Assembly: GCA_010093515.1 (NCBI GenBank)
Contig: MU001691.1
Location: 28,022 to 92,021 of the forward strand
DNA length: 64,000 nucleotides
From: Lineolata rhizophorae
Lineage: Eukaryota > Ascomycota > Dothideomycetes > Lineolatales > Lineolataceae
Direction: 5' to 3'
Both the position numbers and the translations under genes were made by a program. The notes beneath the pieces were generated by a model. That model searched no databases. It was given only the letters and a program-made list of their open reading frames with translations, and was not told where the DNA came from. This document shows positions 54,113-64,000 of the stretch, in pieces (positions within the stretch are counted from its first letter, which is position 1; every line of letters starts with the position of its first letter).

Positions 54113-57100
54113 TCAGTTCTTCTGCGGGGCGGCGTCGGAGCCCTGGGCGAAGAAGATGCGGGCGGGTTCGGCAGAGCTGGCGTTCTGGATGCTGTAGTTG
54201 TTGCCTGCCAGTCGCAGCAACGGAAAAGAGGCGTTAGCAATGAACCACTGATTCCCTCTGACCCCTGAGGACAGAGCCAGCAACGGCGAATCAAGGCGCG
54301 GCACACAAGGGACGGCGGAAAAAGGGAAAAAGAGGAGTGGAAAAGACGAGGCTGAGCTGCCGACGCGCGGACGGCAGACGAAAGCAGCAGCGAGTCGAGC
54401 TCGCGCCAAGACGATCACCGACCGGGGCGCCGGGGTCCCTTGGTGCCCGACCCCCCACCCCATGGCCCGAACCACGCAGCCGGATCCGCGCCCGCCCACG
54501 CTGGGAACCCCGAACGCCCGGACCCCTGCCCCTGCCCCTGCGCCCCCTCGACCGGCGAGCAAGACGTGGAGCGCCCGTTGTGGCCCGCCAGCCGAGCCGG
54601 CGACGCGAGGTCTGGGCCGCCGCGCCCGGCGCGCCGAGGCGCTAAGCGAGGCCGACGAGCCTGGGGCCTGGGATCGAGGGCAAGGGGGCGTCGCGCCGTG
54701 GTGTGCAGCAAATCCAGCCCGACGGGATCGAGGGAACCGCTTGTGCGAAACGGGCAAGAAAAAACAAGCGGAAAAACCAGGGGGTGGAGCAAAAGCGAGG
54801 TCGTTTGCGGCCACAGCAACAAGCCTCGCGCCGGGGGGCCGGCGAACGCCGCCCGGGCACCCAGACGCCGCACCGCACACAGATGCGCCGCAGCCCAGCA
54901 AGAAAAGCTCGTGATTTCCCGGCGCCGGCGGCGCGCGCTGCGTGCCGAAGCCCAGCGCCGTGCCCGCAGCGCGTTCGGAACGACTGCCGCAGCCGCGCGG
55001 GCGCGCGCCGAGCTTGCCCTGGCACCGTGCTCGGCAAGCCGGGCGAGGCCGTCGTGGCTGCTATTGCCGGCCTCTGTCCCGCGGCGTCGCCATTCCGCCC
55101 GGGCAGATCGCCTGCCTCGCCATCGCGCGCAGCTTGGTAAAGCTGCCCGGACCGGCGGCGCGGGATGACGGACAGGACAACAAGGCACGACGCGCACCCG
55201 ATTATCGCGTCCCGCTTCCCCCGCCCGTCCCGCCGGCCGCCAGCTAGCCAACCGCTCCGCCCGCCTCGTCTGCGCCTGGGCACGCGGACACGGCACACAC
55301 AGGCCTGGCTGGCGTCACGGGCCGCCGATGGCGTCACGGGCCCGCCGCCATGCTGCGCTGCGCTGCGTCGTGTTGTGTCGTGTAGTGTGCGACGTGTGGT
55401 AAGAGGGTCGGAAGTGTCACGTCGCACGGCAGCTAGGGCGAGCCCGGCCTCCGCGTAGGGTGGCAGCGCGAGCAGATCAGGAGAACACGGCGGGATAAGC
55501 ATAAAGCGACGTTGGCGGTTACACGGCCGCCCGCCCACAAGAGCGAACGGAGACGCGTGCATCGCTCGTTCACTTCCCTTGCTCCCCGCCTCAAATCCCC
55601 CTCACCACCCCGGTCGCCCTGTGGTTGTTGCAGTTGCCAATTCGTCGTGACCCGACAGGTTGGACACCGCAAAGAGACCAGTCACAGGGGCAACGAAACG
55701 CGGTAGATAGAGCCCGAAAGAGACGCGTGCAGCGCAAAGGAGAGAAGACGGGTAATCAAGAAGAGAAGAGGTTGGGCATCAATGACGGAGATGAAGAAAC
55801 GTGGCTGACGCAATTTCCGAAAGAGAGAGAGAAATTAAGGGAAAAGAAAGAAAATTCAGCCAACTCACCTCGAGGGACTTGCCAAACGCCTCCCTTGTGG
55901 ATCGTGAACTCGTGGTCGCCAATGCGCGTCGTGACGGTGCCCGAGTGCAGAAAGAACACCATCTGCATGTTGCGCGAGTTCTTGGAGCGCTTCAAGCCAC
56001 CGGGCGGCAGGTCGACGATTCCGGCCCCGAAGAAGTCCACGTTGAGTATCTTCGCGTAGCGCCACTCTGCCCCGGACACTTCGCGCGTTTGCAGGATCCG
56101 GCTCGAGAAGGCCAGGTCTGTTCGATATCACAAAGTCAGCCGCAACCGTCGCACAAAGGTAACGCCTCTCCGGAACGCAACGCCCTGGTAATTTGACGAG
56201 TCACACAACACGAAACACACCTTCTTCCCGCTCGTCGTCGCCAGCCCCGTTCGCTTCCTGATCCCAGACGTTCACGAAGCCCGCGAGAATCCCCGGCTCC
56301 TCCTCCCACTCCTCCAACTCCTCCTCTTCTTCGGCAATGGGCGCCATTTTCGGCCGTCCGGGCCCCTTGCGCTGGCGCCGCCGCTTCGGGATGTCCACGT
56401 CCTCTGCGCGCGTGATGCCCTGGATGGTGCCGTCGACGTCGCGCTCGACCCGCTCTCCCTTCCACCAGTCGAGCGGCTTGATGGAGGCGCGCCCCGACCG
56501 CGTCGTGACGGCTTCGTCGAGTGGCGTGCCTTGGCGGAGGATCTGCAAGCTTCGCGCACGAACGTTGCGCTTCTCGCCCGCGTCTTCGGTGTGAGACCCG
56601 ATGTTCATGTCCCTCTCGACGGGAGGCCTCGAGCCCTTTCGTGACTTCTTTGGGGGCGGCTGGCTATCAGCGGCATCTCTATGCACCCGAACCTTGCTTG
56701 AAGAACGCTTTGGCCGGCCGGGACCTCTTTTCGGAGGCGGCGCTGGCGTCTCCTCCTCTTCCTGGTCTTCTTCCACTTCATCCGTCGCGCCCGTAGTCTC
56801 TTCGTTGTCTTGCGTGAGATCCACTGTAATGGCACTCTGGTCTTGTAATGCCGATTTAGGCCGTCTCCCAGGATTGCGTTGTCTAGCCGCCGCAACAGAT
56901 GCCTGCCCCTTGCCAGACGGTATGGTGTCGCTCTCGTCGGTGGTGCTGTGCCTCAAACTCTTCCCTCGCGCGGTACGCTTCGAGGGGCCAACCACTTCGG
57001 CGGTCTCAGTTTCGTCAACCGCCTCTAAAGTGGTATCCTGAGGTTGCTTGCGCGGTCGTCCCGGCTTCTTCTTTGCCAGTGGTGCTTCTGCAGTTTGCCG

Positions 57101-58199
57101 AGTATTCACCGCAACTACCGACATGTCACTCGCCGCGCTCTTACGTGCCTTGTGCCCTCGTGTCTTGCGCTGCTGTGCTATTTCCGTGGCCGACTGCTCC
57201 TCATCATCCGAGATCATCGGCATCGGGGCGTCGTCCATCCGCACATCCGCCACACTATCATCCACCGGCAAGGGCGTCGGCGCATTCGCCGGATCCGGCT
57301 CCCGGGCCACCATCTCCTCCATCTCTTCCTTCTCCCGGGTCTCCGGCTCCTCCTCTTCCTCAATCGCAGCCTGGCCCCTCGTACGCTTCAAGCTCCGTGG
57401 CGGGGGCGACGGCGGAATGTCAAAGGCCTCGTCCAACGTCCTGCCGCGCGGCTTGGGCGCCGCGGCGAACGTCGCCCGGGCTGGGCTCAACTCGATGCTC
57501 TGGTGCGGCACGTCGGCGCCGAAGTCGAGCCGCCTCGCGACCGCCGGGTGCGAGCCTGCGCGTTTAGGGGACGCGCGCAGCGACGAGGCGCGCATGGCCG
57601 TACCGGGGCCCATGGAGGACTGCCGCCGCGGCGAGGACCCCAGGTTCGTCTTGATCGGGGAACGGCCGGGCGCGGGCGGGGGAAGGCGCGTCGAGCCGTT
57701 GAGCTTGCGGCCGCTCAGGTAGTCGGTCGGTTCAGGTGCTGAGCCTGGAATCAGGGTGAGCAGTTAGTACATGTGGTGCGAATGTGCCAACGTCCCAGCG
57801 CTTAGTGATAGAGTGGCACGCGCGCAACCCTGGGGAGCAAAAAAAAAAAAAAAAAAAAAAAAGAAAACTTACTTTGCGGATCCGTCTCCATTGGCTCCGA
57901 GGTGGAGAGCGTCTTGTCGCCATTAGCGGCCCGCTTGCTCGCGCCGTTGCGCTGCGGCGGCGACTTCTCTGGCGAAGAGAAAATGCCCTCCAGAGGCTCC
58001 ATGCCATGCTCGTCGCGGACGCCCTTATCCTCCAGCGTGATGCCCGTCTTCCTACGGCGAAGTAAGCCAAACGAGTCCCACGGTAGCCTCAGAAGCGGAG
58101 TGAAGAGACACGTGACGCGTACCTGCCCTGGACGCCGACGTTGAAGAACTCATTCTCGCGGCGCCGATGGTTGCGGCCGGGGGTGCCTTCGGGCGCCAT
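54113..58199 (-). CDS. MIF2: centromere protein CENP-C/Mif2
   Basis: Predicted 706-residue kinetochore protein that links CENP-A nucleosomes to the outer kinetochore. Exons on the minus strand: 58123-58199, 57873-58051, 56221-57744, 55869-56117 and 54113-54204; introns are 71, 128, 103 and 1664 nt. The N-terminus (ENEFFNVGVQGR-KTGITLEDKGVRDEHGMEPL) is the conserved Mif2 N-terminal block. The CENP-C motif is RSGRASIKPLDWW at 501-513, the nucleosome-binding signature. Three AT-hook-like GRP cores occur (KPGRPRKQ, GPGRPKRSS, GPGRPKMA). Residues about 600-706 are the cupin dimerisation domain, whose last strand (NNYSIQN to ARIFFAQG) is alone in the final 92-nt exon. Intron 4 has a GTGAGT donor, a GCTAAC branch and a GGCAG acceptor. 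Intron 2 carries an A24 run on the + strand (T24 in the transcript) just after its donor. Identification is secure. Confidence 0.93.
54205..55868 (-). other. 1664-nt intron 4 of CENP-C
   Basis: Very GC-rich non-coding DNA. Frames such as 54440-55168 (+) and 54642-55562 (-) translate to Arg/Pro/Ala-rich text without domains. No nested gene recognised. Confidence 0.6.
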
Positions 58200-58868
58200 G
58201 GCAGCAGGCGGTGCGCTGGCGGCTCGCCGGTAGAAGGCTGGATCGTGGGCGCGTCGAGTGCAACGCAGCGGCGACAGGCGAATAAATAGACGGCAGTCAG
58301 GACTGGGGGGCGTTATTTCGAAGAGGTGCGGTGAGGTGGCGCGGATGTTGATGGGCTTGCGGCTGGTGAGGGCAAGCGGGAGGTTCGCGACCTTGTTGTG
58401 CTGCGCCACGAATCGGGAATAGCGCGTCGGACGCGATTGCTGGGCTTGGCCGGCGCCCCGCGGCGCGTCCCCAACTGCGTCGGCAACGGTCCGCACCAGC
58501 GCCCGTGAGACCCAGTCCAGGCGACTACGTCACTACTTGTAAATCGTGAAGAGCTAGTCTTGGCGGACGGTGGTAAAGGGAGGCCCTGGCAAGCAATCAT
58601 CTGTCTGGTTGCGTTGTCTTATCTTTACGCTCCTTTCAGTCTACGCTACATTCACTTAGAGCTTTGATTGACCAAACCTCACATCGGTTGAAGTACTTCT
58701 GCTTGCCCCATTCTGTCGTTCTACATTCTCTTCTCTCTTGCCCTTCAATTATCTACCATCTCCCCTAACTACCAAAGAGGCCAGACGATACCTGGCCGTC
58801 CAGGTAAACCTCGTACCCACCCGATAGAGTCTCCAGAGGAGGTTAGACTACGGAAAATACAGCAAAGA
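58200..58868. promoter_or_regulatory. CENP-C upstream region
   Basis: Probable promoter and 5' UTR of CENP-C on the left. The right part (58600-58860) is less GC-rich and precedes a weak + strand frame. No motif assigned. Confidence 0.4.
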
Positions 58869-59324
58869 ATGCGACCTACACGGGCGGGAAAACCCTCGTC
58901 AAACTTGGACAACGGCGCGAAGAAAACTTCAAATCAAACGTCTACATCAGGGACATCGAACGATCACGTACATTGTGCGAACGAGGAAGATCAGGTGCCG
59001 CTAGACGCCGATAATAGCGCCCAAGCCAGCTCCAACAGCGACACTCTCCAAGAACTAGGCACTAGCGCCACTCAACTAATCCGCAGCGTCCTTCGACTTC
59101 TACTCAAAGTCGTCGAGGAGGGCGAAAATTTGGAAAAAATCTGCAAGATCACCTCTGCTGAATTGGCCATCGTTAAGGGCGAAAACTCAGACTTGAAGAC
59201 GTACATGGCGTCCCTCGAGCAACGGCGTTCCCGGCTCCAAGAGCAGGTAAAAAAAAAGCCACGCCATTATCGACCCGGAACTCCTGTGAGTTGCACCATT
59301 ACGCGCGATGTAAGGCGAAAATAG
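58869..59324 (+). CDS. hypothetical protein, possibly the first exon of a split gene
   Basis: A 151-codon frame with an ATG preceded by AAAGA (A at -3). Composition is less GC-biased than the spurious frames nearby. Residues about 55-125 look helical and possibly coiled-coil (LLLKVVEEGENLEKICKIT, SLEQRRSRLQEQ). A potential GTAAAA donor follows QEQ at about 59248, and a separate open frame (59476-59688, ending GQEIYFEE) could be a second exon, but no convincing branch site and acceptor connect them. Not recognised; it may also be a decayed gene. Confidence 0.3.
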   Translation: MRPTRAGKPSSNLDNGAKKTSNQTSTSGTSNDHVHCANEEDQVPLDADNSAQASSNSDTLQELGTSATQLIRSVLRLLLKVVEEGENLEKICKITSAELAIVKGENSDLKTYMASLEQRRSRLQEQVKKKPRHYRPGTPVSCTITRDVRRK

Positions 59325-60312
59325 GAGGACGGGATAATATGTGAGGTCTCCCATTATACCCTACGTAGATTGCGTGCGTGCTAGAAAAGAATCCTTCTTT
59401 TCTTTGATGAAAAATTCGAGACTTGATATTTCGAGAGTCACTGAGCGAGGATGAGGGGCCGAGAAAGATAATGAATTGCGTAGCTCTCTTCTCGGACAAT
59501 GTTCGGAGGCCACGGCTCTCAACATGACAGATGAAGCTCTTCAATCAACCATCACACATGTGTCTATGGCCATTGGCTACGGTCCAGTCTCACGTGAACC
59601 CTTGACGTCCTGGCTAAATACCTCCAATTTCTCCTTGTCAAAGCTGCCCGATACCAATTACGGACAAGAGATTTATTTTGAGGAGTAGCTTTAATAAGTT
59701 AACAGATGTAAAAGAATTGGACCGCATTCGAATGATACTTCAACTGTTCCATTGATTGACCTGGAGACCGCCGAGGCCGTCACGCACCTCGGACAGGATA
59801 GAAAAAGAAATTCAGCCTAAGCCTCGCCTTGCATGATATAGTGTTTTAGAATGGAACTGAGTAGATAACAGTAGTCGGTCTAGGATTCGTCCCGCCGTCT
59901 GGACTTTGAAAAGAACTCAATTGAAGCTCAATAGGCGTGAAAAGAACACCCACAGGCAAGAAGCAGATAGCCAGCAAAGCGTCTGAATACCGAAAAGGGT
60001 CCTATCCCCCTACGTACCCATCTACGAACATACACAGCTATGCTACATGACAGAATTAAAAAAAGAAAGAACGCCTTCGCCAAATGCAGTCTGTTCGGTG
60101 CGCTGTCGAGGGGTATAACCTTACCATATCAAATACATCACTCCCGCTGAATACAAAGAAGAAAAGTACAAAGCAAGCTACCCTTTCCCTAATTCTCCCC
60201 GCGCTCTCTATAGAACCAGTAGCAGCACACTCAACAAAGGAAAAGCCCAGACAAAAGAAAACTATTACCACCTTCGCTAAAAGCTTCGACTCCTCTTCCT
60301 TCTCCTCCTCAT
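59325..60312. other. intergenic region downstream of the Hook gene
   Basis: Apart from the possible second exon at 59476-59688, nothing supported. Moderately AT-rich. The part near 60312 is the likely 3' UTR of the Hook gene. Confidence 0.4.
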
Positions 60313-63275
60313 TTACTTACGCCCCTACACAAAAAAAGCATTAAAAATTAGACATTACAACCGTGAATAGTTTGCGGTAAGGTCATGCGCACTTACCACG
60401 GCACCACCCCCCACCTGGGCAACAGCAAGCCGCTGCCGGCCCAACCAACTCCGCGGCCCATCGCCGCGCCGCTGCAGCACGATGGACGCGCTCTGCATGC
60501 GGCTGCTCAGGTCGTAAAAGGCCGCAGCCACGAGGCGCGTCTCGCGCTCGAGCGCGCGCTGCATCTCGGCCTGCCCGCGGCTGTGTTAACTGAAAAGACC
60601 CGTACAAACTCCCTTTTCCGATTTCGCCAGGTCGTCCGGGGGGGGGATAACGCACCTGGCCCTTCTCGCCCGCACCCTTCTCCGCGGCTTCGAGCTTCTC
60701 GCGCAGCGCCGCCATGGCGATCTCGTCGTCCTGGCGTTTCTGTATTTCAAACGGTCGAATTGCGTTAGCCGCTCCGCTTCTTGGCCGACTTCAACACGCC
60801 CCCGAACCACGTGACGCGCTTCCCTTTGTCCCTGTTGTCGCCGCCAATGTACCCCGCCGGCAGCCCCGAGGAGCCAGCTGTACGCTTGTTCTTGCGCTGG
60901 GGCGTCGCGGGCGACGGCATCGGAGGGGGCGTCAGGGGAACCACCTCGAGCCCGCCTAAGTTGCGGGGCGGAGTGGTCTCGCGAGACGAAGAGGAGAAAT
61001 GAAAAGAAGACGGGCTTACATTCTTGAGCTCGGCGATGTCCTCGCGGCCCTTGGCTAGCATGCCGGCGAGCGAGTCCACCACCTGTGTCTTGACGGCCAC
61101 GCGCTCGGCCTCGGCCGCCTCGAGCAGGAAGCCGACCTGCTGCTCGACGACGGGCCGCTCGAGTAGCCCGGCCGCGTCTGACTCGTCGTCGCCGAGGAGG
61201 TTGTTGCGCGCCAGTAAAATGTGTCGCAGAATGGCGCGCTGCTCGTCGCGCTCGCCCTCGAGCCCGCGCGAATACTCCTGCACGCGCCTGAAGCGCGCGA
61301 GCAGCTCCTCGTGGTTGCCCTTGAGGGACCTATAGTCGCCGACATCGGCCTCGTCGCCGGGCGTCAGCTTCACGAGGCGGTGCTTGAGCTCCGAGTTCTC
61401 CGCTAGCAGCGCGTGATGGTCCGTCCGCAGCTTGGAAAGTTCCTGCTTCGTGTCGTCGAGCTGCTTGCGCACGGCGACATACGAGTCCGACTTGGTGACG
61501 CCCTCGTCAGCGTTGTCGAGTGCCGCCTGCAAGCCGAGGTTGTCAGTGTACACCTTGAGGTACTGCTCCTCGAGGCTCTTGACGCGCGCCTCGAGGTGGC
61601 TGCTGCGCTGCGCCTTCTGCTGTAGGAGCACCACGTTGGGCGACTCGGGCGGCGCGCCGCCCTCCTTCCTATATTTACGAATTAGCAGAAACGAAAGGCG
61701 GAGGGCGACCTGAAGGCGGACCAACCTTGCGTCTTGCGTCTGCTCGCGCTCTTCCGAAGCCGCGAGCTCGTCGTCGAGGCTGCCTAGGCCGCCGGCGCCG
61801 CCGGCACCTGCGCCGTCCTCGCGGCCCTTGCGGTGCTCGGCGAGCTCCTCCTGGGCCTTGTTTAGTTCGTTCAGGAGATGTTCGTTCTTGATCTCTTGCT
61901 GTTTGAGCTGGAACTCGACGCGGGTCCGTTGCGTCTTTTGGTCGTAATTTTCCTGCTCGACGCTGCTGAGCGCCTGCATGCTCTCGCTGTGCACCTTTTG
62001 CAGGTTGGCGTAGTCGGCCTGGAGCTTGTCGAGGTCGCCGAGGCGCTCGCGGACCTCGTCGAGCTCGCCGCGCAGGCGCTGGTTGATGAGCTCCTGGTCG
62101 GCGAGGCGCTGGATCTTCTTCTTGAGGTTCTCATTGGCCTTGGCTTTTTGCAGAAGCTCGTCGCGCTCCGTCCGGACCTCCTGCAGGTTGTCGCGCAGCT
62201 CTTGCTTGGTCGCCTCGTCGACCTTGAGACGCTCCAGCTCACGCGCCTGGCTCTCGCAGCGCGAGCGGTAGTTGCCGAGGTCCGCCTCGAGCTGGTCGAT
62301 GTAGTCCTGGCTGCTGCGAAGCTGGCGCTCAATCTCCTCGACGTGGTGGCCGTCGGCGCCGCGCGCGCCGCTGCCTTTGCTATCCAGCTGCAGCTGCGAC
62401 TCAACCAGCTCTTCCTCCAGGTGCCTGCTGAGCTGCCGCGCCTCGTCCAGCTCGCCGGTCAGCCTATCAATCTCGAGCGCTTGCTCGTGGTTCTCCTTGC
62501 CCATCTTGATCAGGCGCTCTTCGAGCTCGAGCACGGGGTCGCGCTCGAACGCAGGCCCTCGGCCAAAGGGCCCGTCGGAGGAAGACGACGACCGCGGCGG
62601 CGGCAGATCCGGCTCGGAGCTTCCCGCGTGCACGCCGTCCTGGTCCGCGTTCTCCGCCAGGCGCGCTTCCTGCGCCTCGATGTCGCGGACCATCTCCGCA
62701 ATCTTGGACGCCACGCGGGGACCGAGCTTCTGCAGCACCTCGACCATGCGGGTATTCGACCGGTCCGAGTACAACGCGGCGAGGAGGACGAGTTTGATCA
62801 ACTGCTCGACGTACCATACGTTAGCTCGGCTACGCTGCTCGCGGGCCCTCGCCAGGTGCTCCTCGACATCGACGGGGACGTGGGAGGGGGAACGAAGACT
62901 TACCTCGATGGCCGGCGGCTGGGCGCCGTCGATGGCGATGGCCTTGAGGTCCGGCGCCATGTACTTGACGAGGTTCTGGAACTTGCCCGTCTCGGCCGGG
63001 ATGAAGTGCGTCACGGTGCGCGCGATGAACTTGAGGTTCTGCCAGCGCGGGATCCAGTTGTCGGCTGCGGCGGCCGGGTCCGGCTCCGGCAGGTCGCCAT
63101 GGAAGTAAGCCGGGTCGATGTCGCGCAGGACGCGCCAGAGCAGGCGGCCGTCGGACAGATCGCGCCAGTCGCGCACCGTCGCGCCGCCGAGGTCGAAGGT
63201 GTTGAGCCACTGCATGAGGGCGCCCTTGGTGTCGATGGCGGCGGCCTCGGCGGACCGCGGCGGCGTGCCCTCCAT
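60313..63275 (-). CDS. hookA: Hook-family dynein adaptor
   Basis: Predicted 788-residue adaptor linking early endosomes to dynein and dynactin. Proposed exons on the minus strand: 62904-63275, 61726-62801, 61020-61668, 60656-60739, 60397-60570 and 60313-60324. Introns are 102, 57, 280, 85 and 72 nt; the 102-nt intron has a GTAAGT donor and GCTAAC branch. Residues 1 to about 170 are the N-terminal Hook domain (ALMQWLNTFDL, DLSDGRLLWRVLRDIDP), followed by about 500 residues of coiled coil. The C-terminal cargo-binding block (AAAFYDLSSRMQS, VVLQRR-like IVLQRRGDGPRSWLGRQR) is encoded by the fifth exon, and the protein ends AVGRK. If the 280-nt intron is not spliced, the frame continues 84 codons to a TAA at 60765-60767 and gives a different, basic end (KRVTWFGGVLKSAKKRSG). 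The Hook identity is firm; the choice of C-terminus is less so. Confidence 0.88.
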
Positions 63276-64000
63276 GGTGAACGCGCCGAGGGGCTTCTCG
63301 GACGGGGATCAGCAGAAGGTGTGCGGCGGCGGTGGTGGTGGAGGAGGCGAAAGGGCAAAGTCGGAGTCGAGGTTGTGGAGCTCGGGGAAGCTGCCACGGG
63401 CGACGTGGGGCGCGAGGGTGTGTGCGGTCGCGGTTGCGGCAGGTGCGCGTCTCCTCTGGCTCGCAGCAGGAGACTCGCCATTCATCGTGGGACTCGAGGG
63501 GAGACGCGCGGGGGTGGGCGGCGTCAAAGGGATTAAGTAGCCACAAAACGCAGGCCCCCGGAACAAGGGCCCTCTAACAATGTGCGCTGCCGCGGCCAGG
63601 AGCTCTGCCGTCGCCCCGGGTCCGCGGGCACCGGCGCGGCAGAATCAAGCTTGCCGAAACCTCGCTCGCCGGACAAGGCGCGTCCGGCGGACAATGCTAT
63701 TGTGAGGTTCCCCTTTGTTGCAATTTCAATGTCCCGGGGATTCTTTATTTTCCGGGCCCCGCTGCGTGCCTGTTGTGACCTCCGTAATGCTTCTATTGTT
63801 CCTTTGCTCTCGGCCCGCGAGGCCGTTGGCGCCTGCGCTGGTCGTGCAGGCGTGCCAGCCCATGGCGGGCGACGATAGTTCGATACCATACCGATACCAT
63901 ACCAATACCGATACCGATACCAATACCAATACTAACGTAATCACCCACCGAGTGTCTCACCCCATCGAGTGTCTCACTCATCACCACCACCACTCCGAAA
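63276..64000. promoter_or_regulatory. upstream region of the Hook gene
   Basis: Probable promoter and 5' UTR, running to the window edge. ATACCG/ATACCA hexamer repeats lie at 63882-63934. No gene supported. Confidence 0.45.
63882..63934. repeat. ATACCR hexamer repeat
   Basis: About eight tandem six-base units alternating ATACCG, ATACCA and similar. Confidence 0.85.

Noticed and set aside
54440-55562. Long frames inside CENP-C intron 4, considered as a nested gene
   Set aside because: Low-complexity Arg/Pro/Ala text on both strands and no recognisable family.
60956-61019. A 64-nt intron (GTAAGC to CTTAG) in the Hook gene leading into the KRVTWFGG tail
   Set aside because: The joint shifts the frame and meets a stop within a few codons, so only the full 280-nt intron or no splicing fits.
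61878-63536. 552-codon + strand frame opposite the Hook gene
   Set aside because: Mirror of the GC-rich, Leu/Glu-rich coiled-coil coding strand; the Hook reading on the minus strand is clearly the real one.
1-64000. tRNA, rRNA and CRISPR features
   Set aside because: I looked by eye for tRNA B-box-like GGTTCGA sequences with matching stems, conserved rRNA words and regularly spaced repeats, and found none convincing. A tRNAscan-SE or Infernal run would be decisive.

Overview
This window is chromosomal DNA of a filamentous ascomycete (Pezizomycotina, probably a Sordariomycete). It is GC-rich, and its genes are split by short introns with GT donors, CTAAC/CTGAC branch sites and YAG acceptors. 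The gene set is ordinary eukaryotic housekeeping: a vesicle SNARE, a TRAPPII subunit, a zinc-knuckle protein, an F-box protein, Sae2/CtIP, cysteinyl-tRNA synthetase, RNase H2A, tubulin cofactor B, a Myb/SANT regulator, CENP-C and a Hook dynein adaptor. No bacterial, viral or CRISPR features were seen.

Layout. 0.2-14 kb is compact: an Asx-homology-domain protein (-), SEC22 (+), a 1738-residue GHKL-ATPase/putative metalloprotease (-) and TRS120 (+), with shared divergent promoters. 14-17 kb is an AT-rich island full of stops that holds the decayed relic of a DUF3435-like gene. 18.8-26.3 kb holds the zinc-knuckle gene (-), an F-box gene (-) and SAE2 (+). 27.5-30.1 kb is cysteinyl-tRNA synthetase (-), whose frame is broken by one in-frame TAG. 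30.6-32.7 kb is a second AT-rich island with another DUF3435-like relic. 33.4-38.4 kb holds RNH201 (-) and tubulin cofactor B (-). 38.4-46.2 kb is a long stretch with no supported gene, rich in homopolymers and microsatellites, including an 84-nt run of C. 46.2-49.2 kb is a polyQ Myb/SANT gene (+). 49.2-54.1 kb is again non-coding. 54.1-58.2 kb is MIF2/CENP-C (-), and 60.3-63.3 kb is a Hook adaptor (-).

The genes do not form one pathway, but several themes recur: membrane traffic and transport (SEC22, TRS120, Hook), tubulin and chromosome segregation (TBCB, CENP-C), and genome maintenance (SAE2, RNH201). The strongest oddities are the TAG inside an otherwise intact, normally essential tRNA synthetase; the ATPase-HExxH fusion of unknown function; the two relics scarred by C-to-T type stops, as expected of RIP; and a cluster of very long introns (516 to 1754 nt) in genes between 18 and 56 kb, against 46-62 nt in the genes of the first 26 kb other than the zinc-knuckle gene. 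I did not find a convincing undescribed multi-gene system. All gene models are manual splices read from the sequence; none has been checked against RNA or databases.
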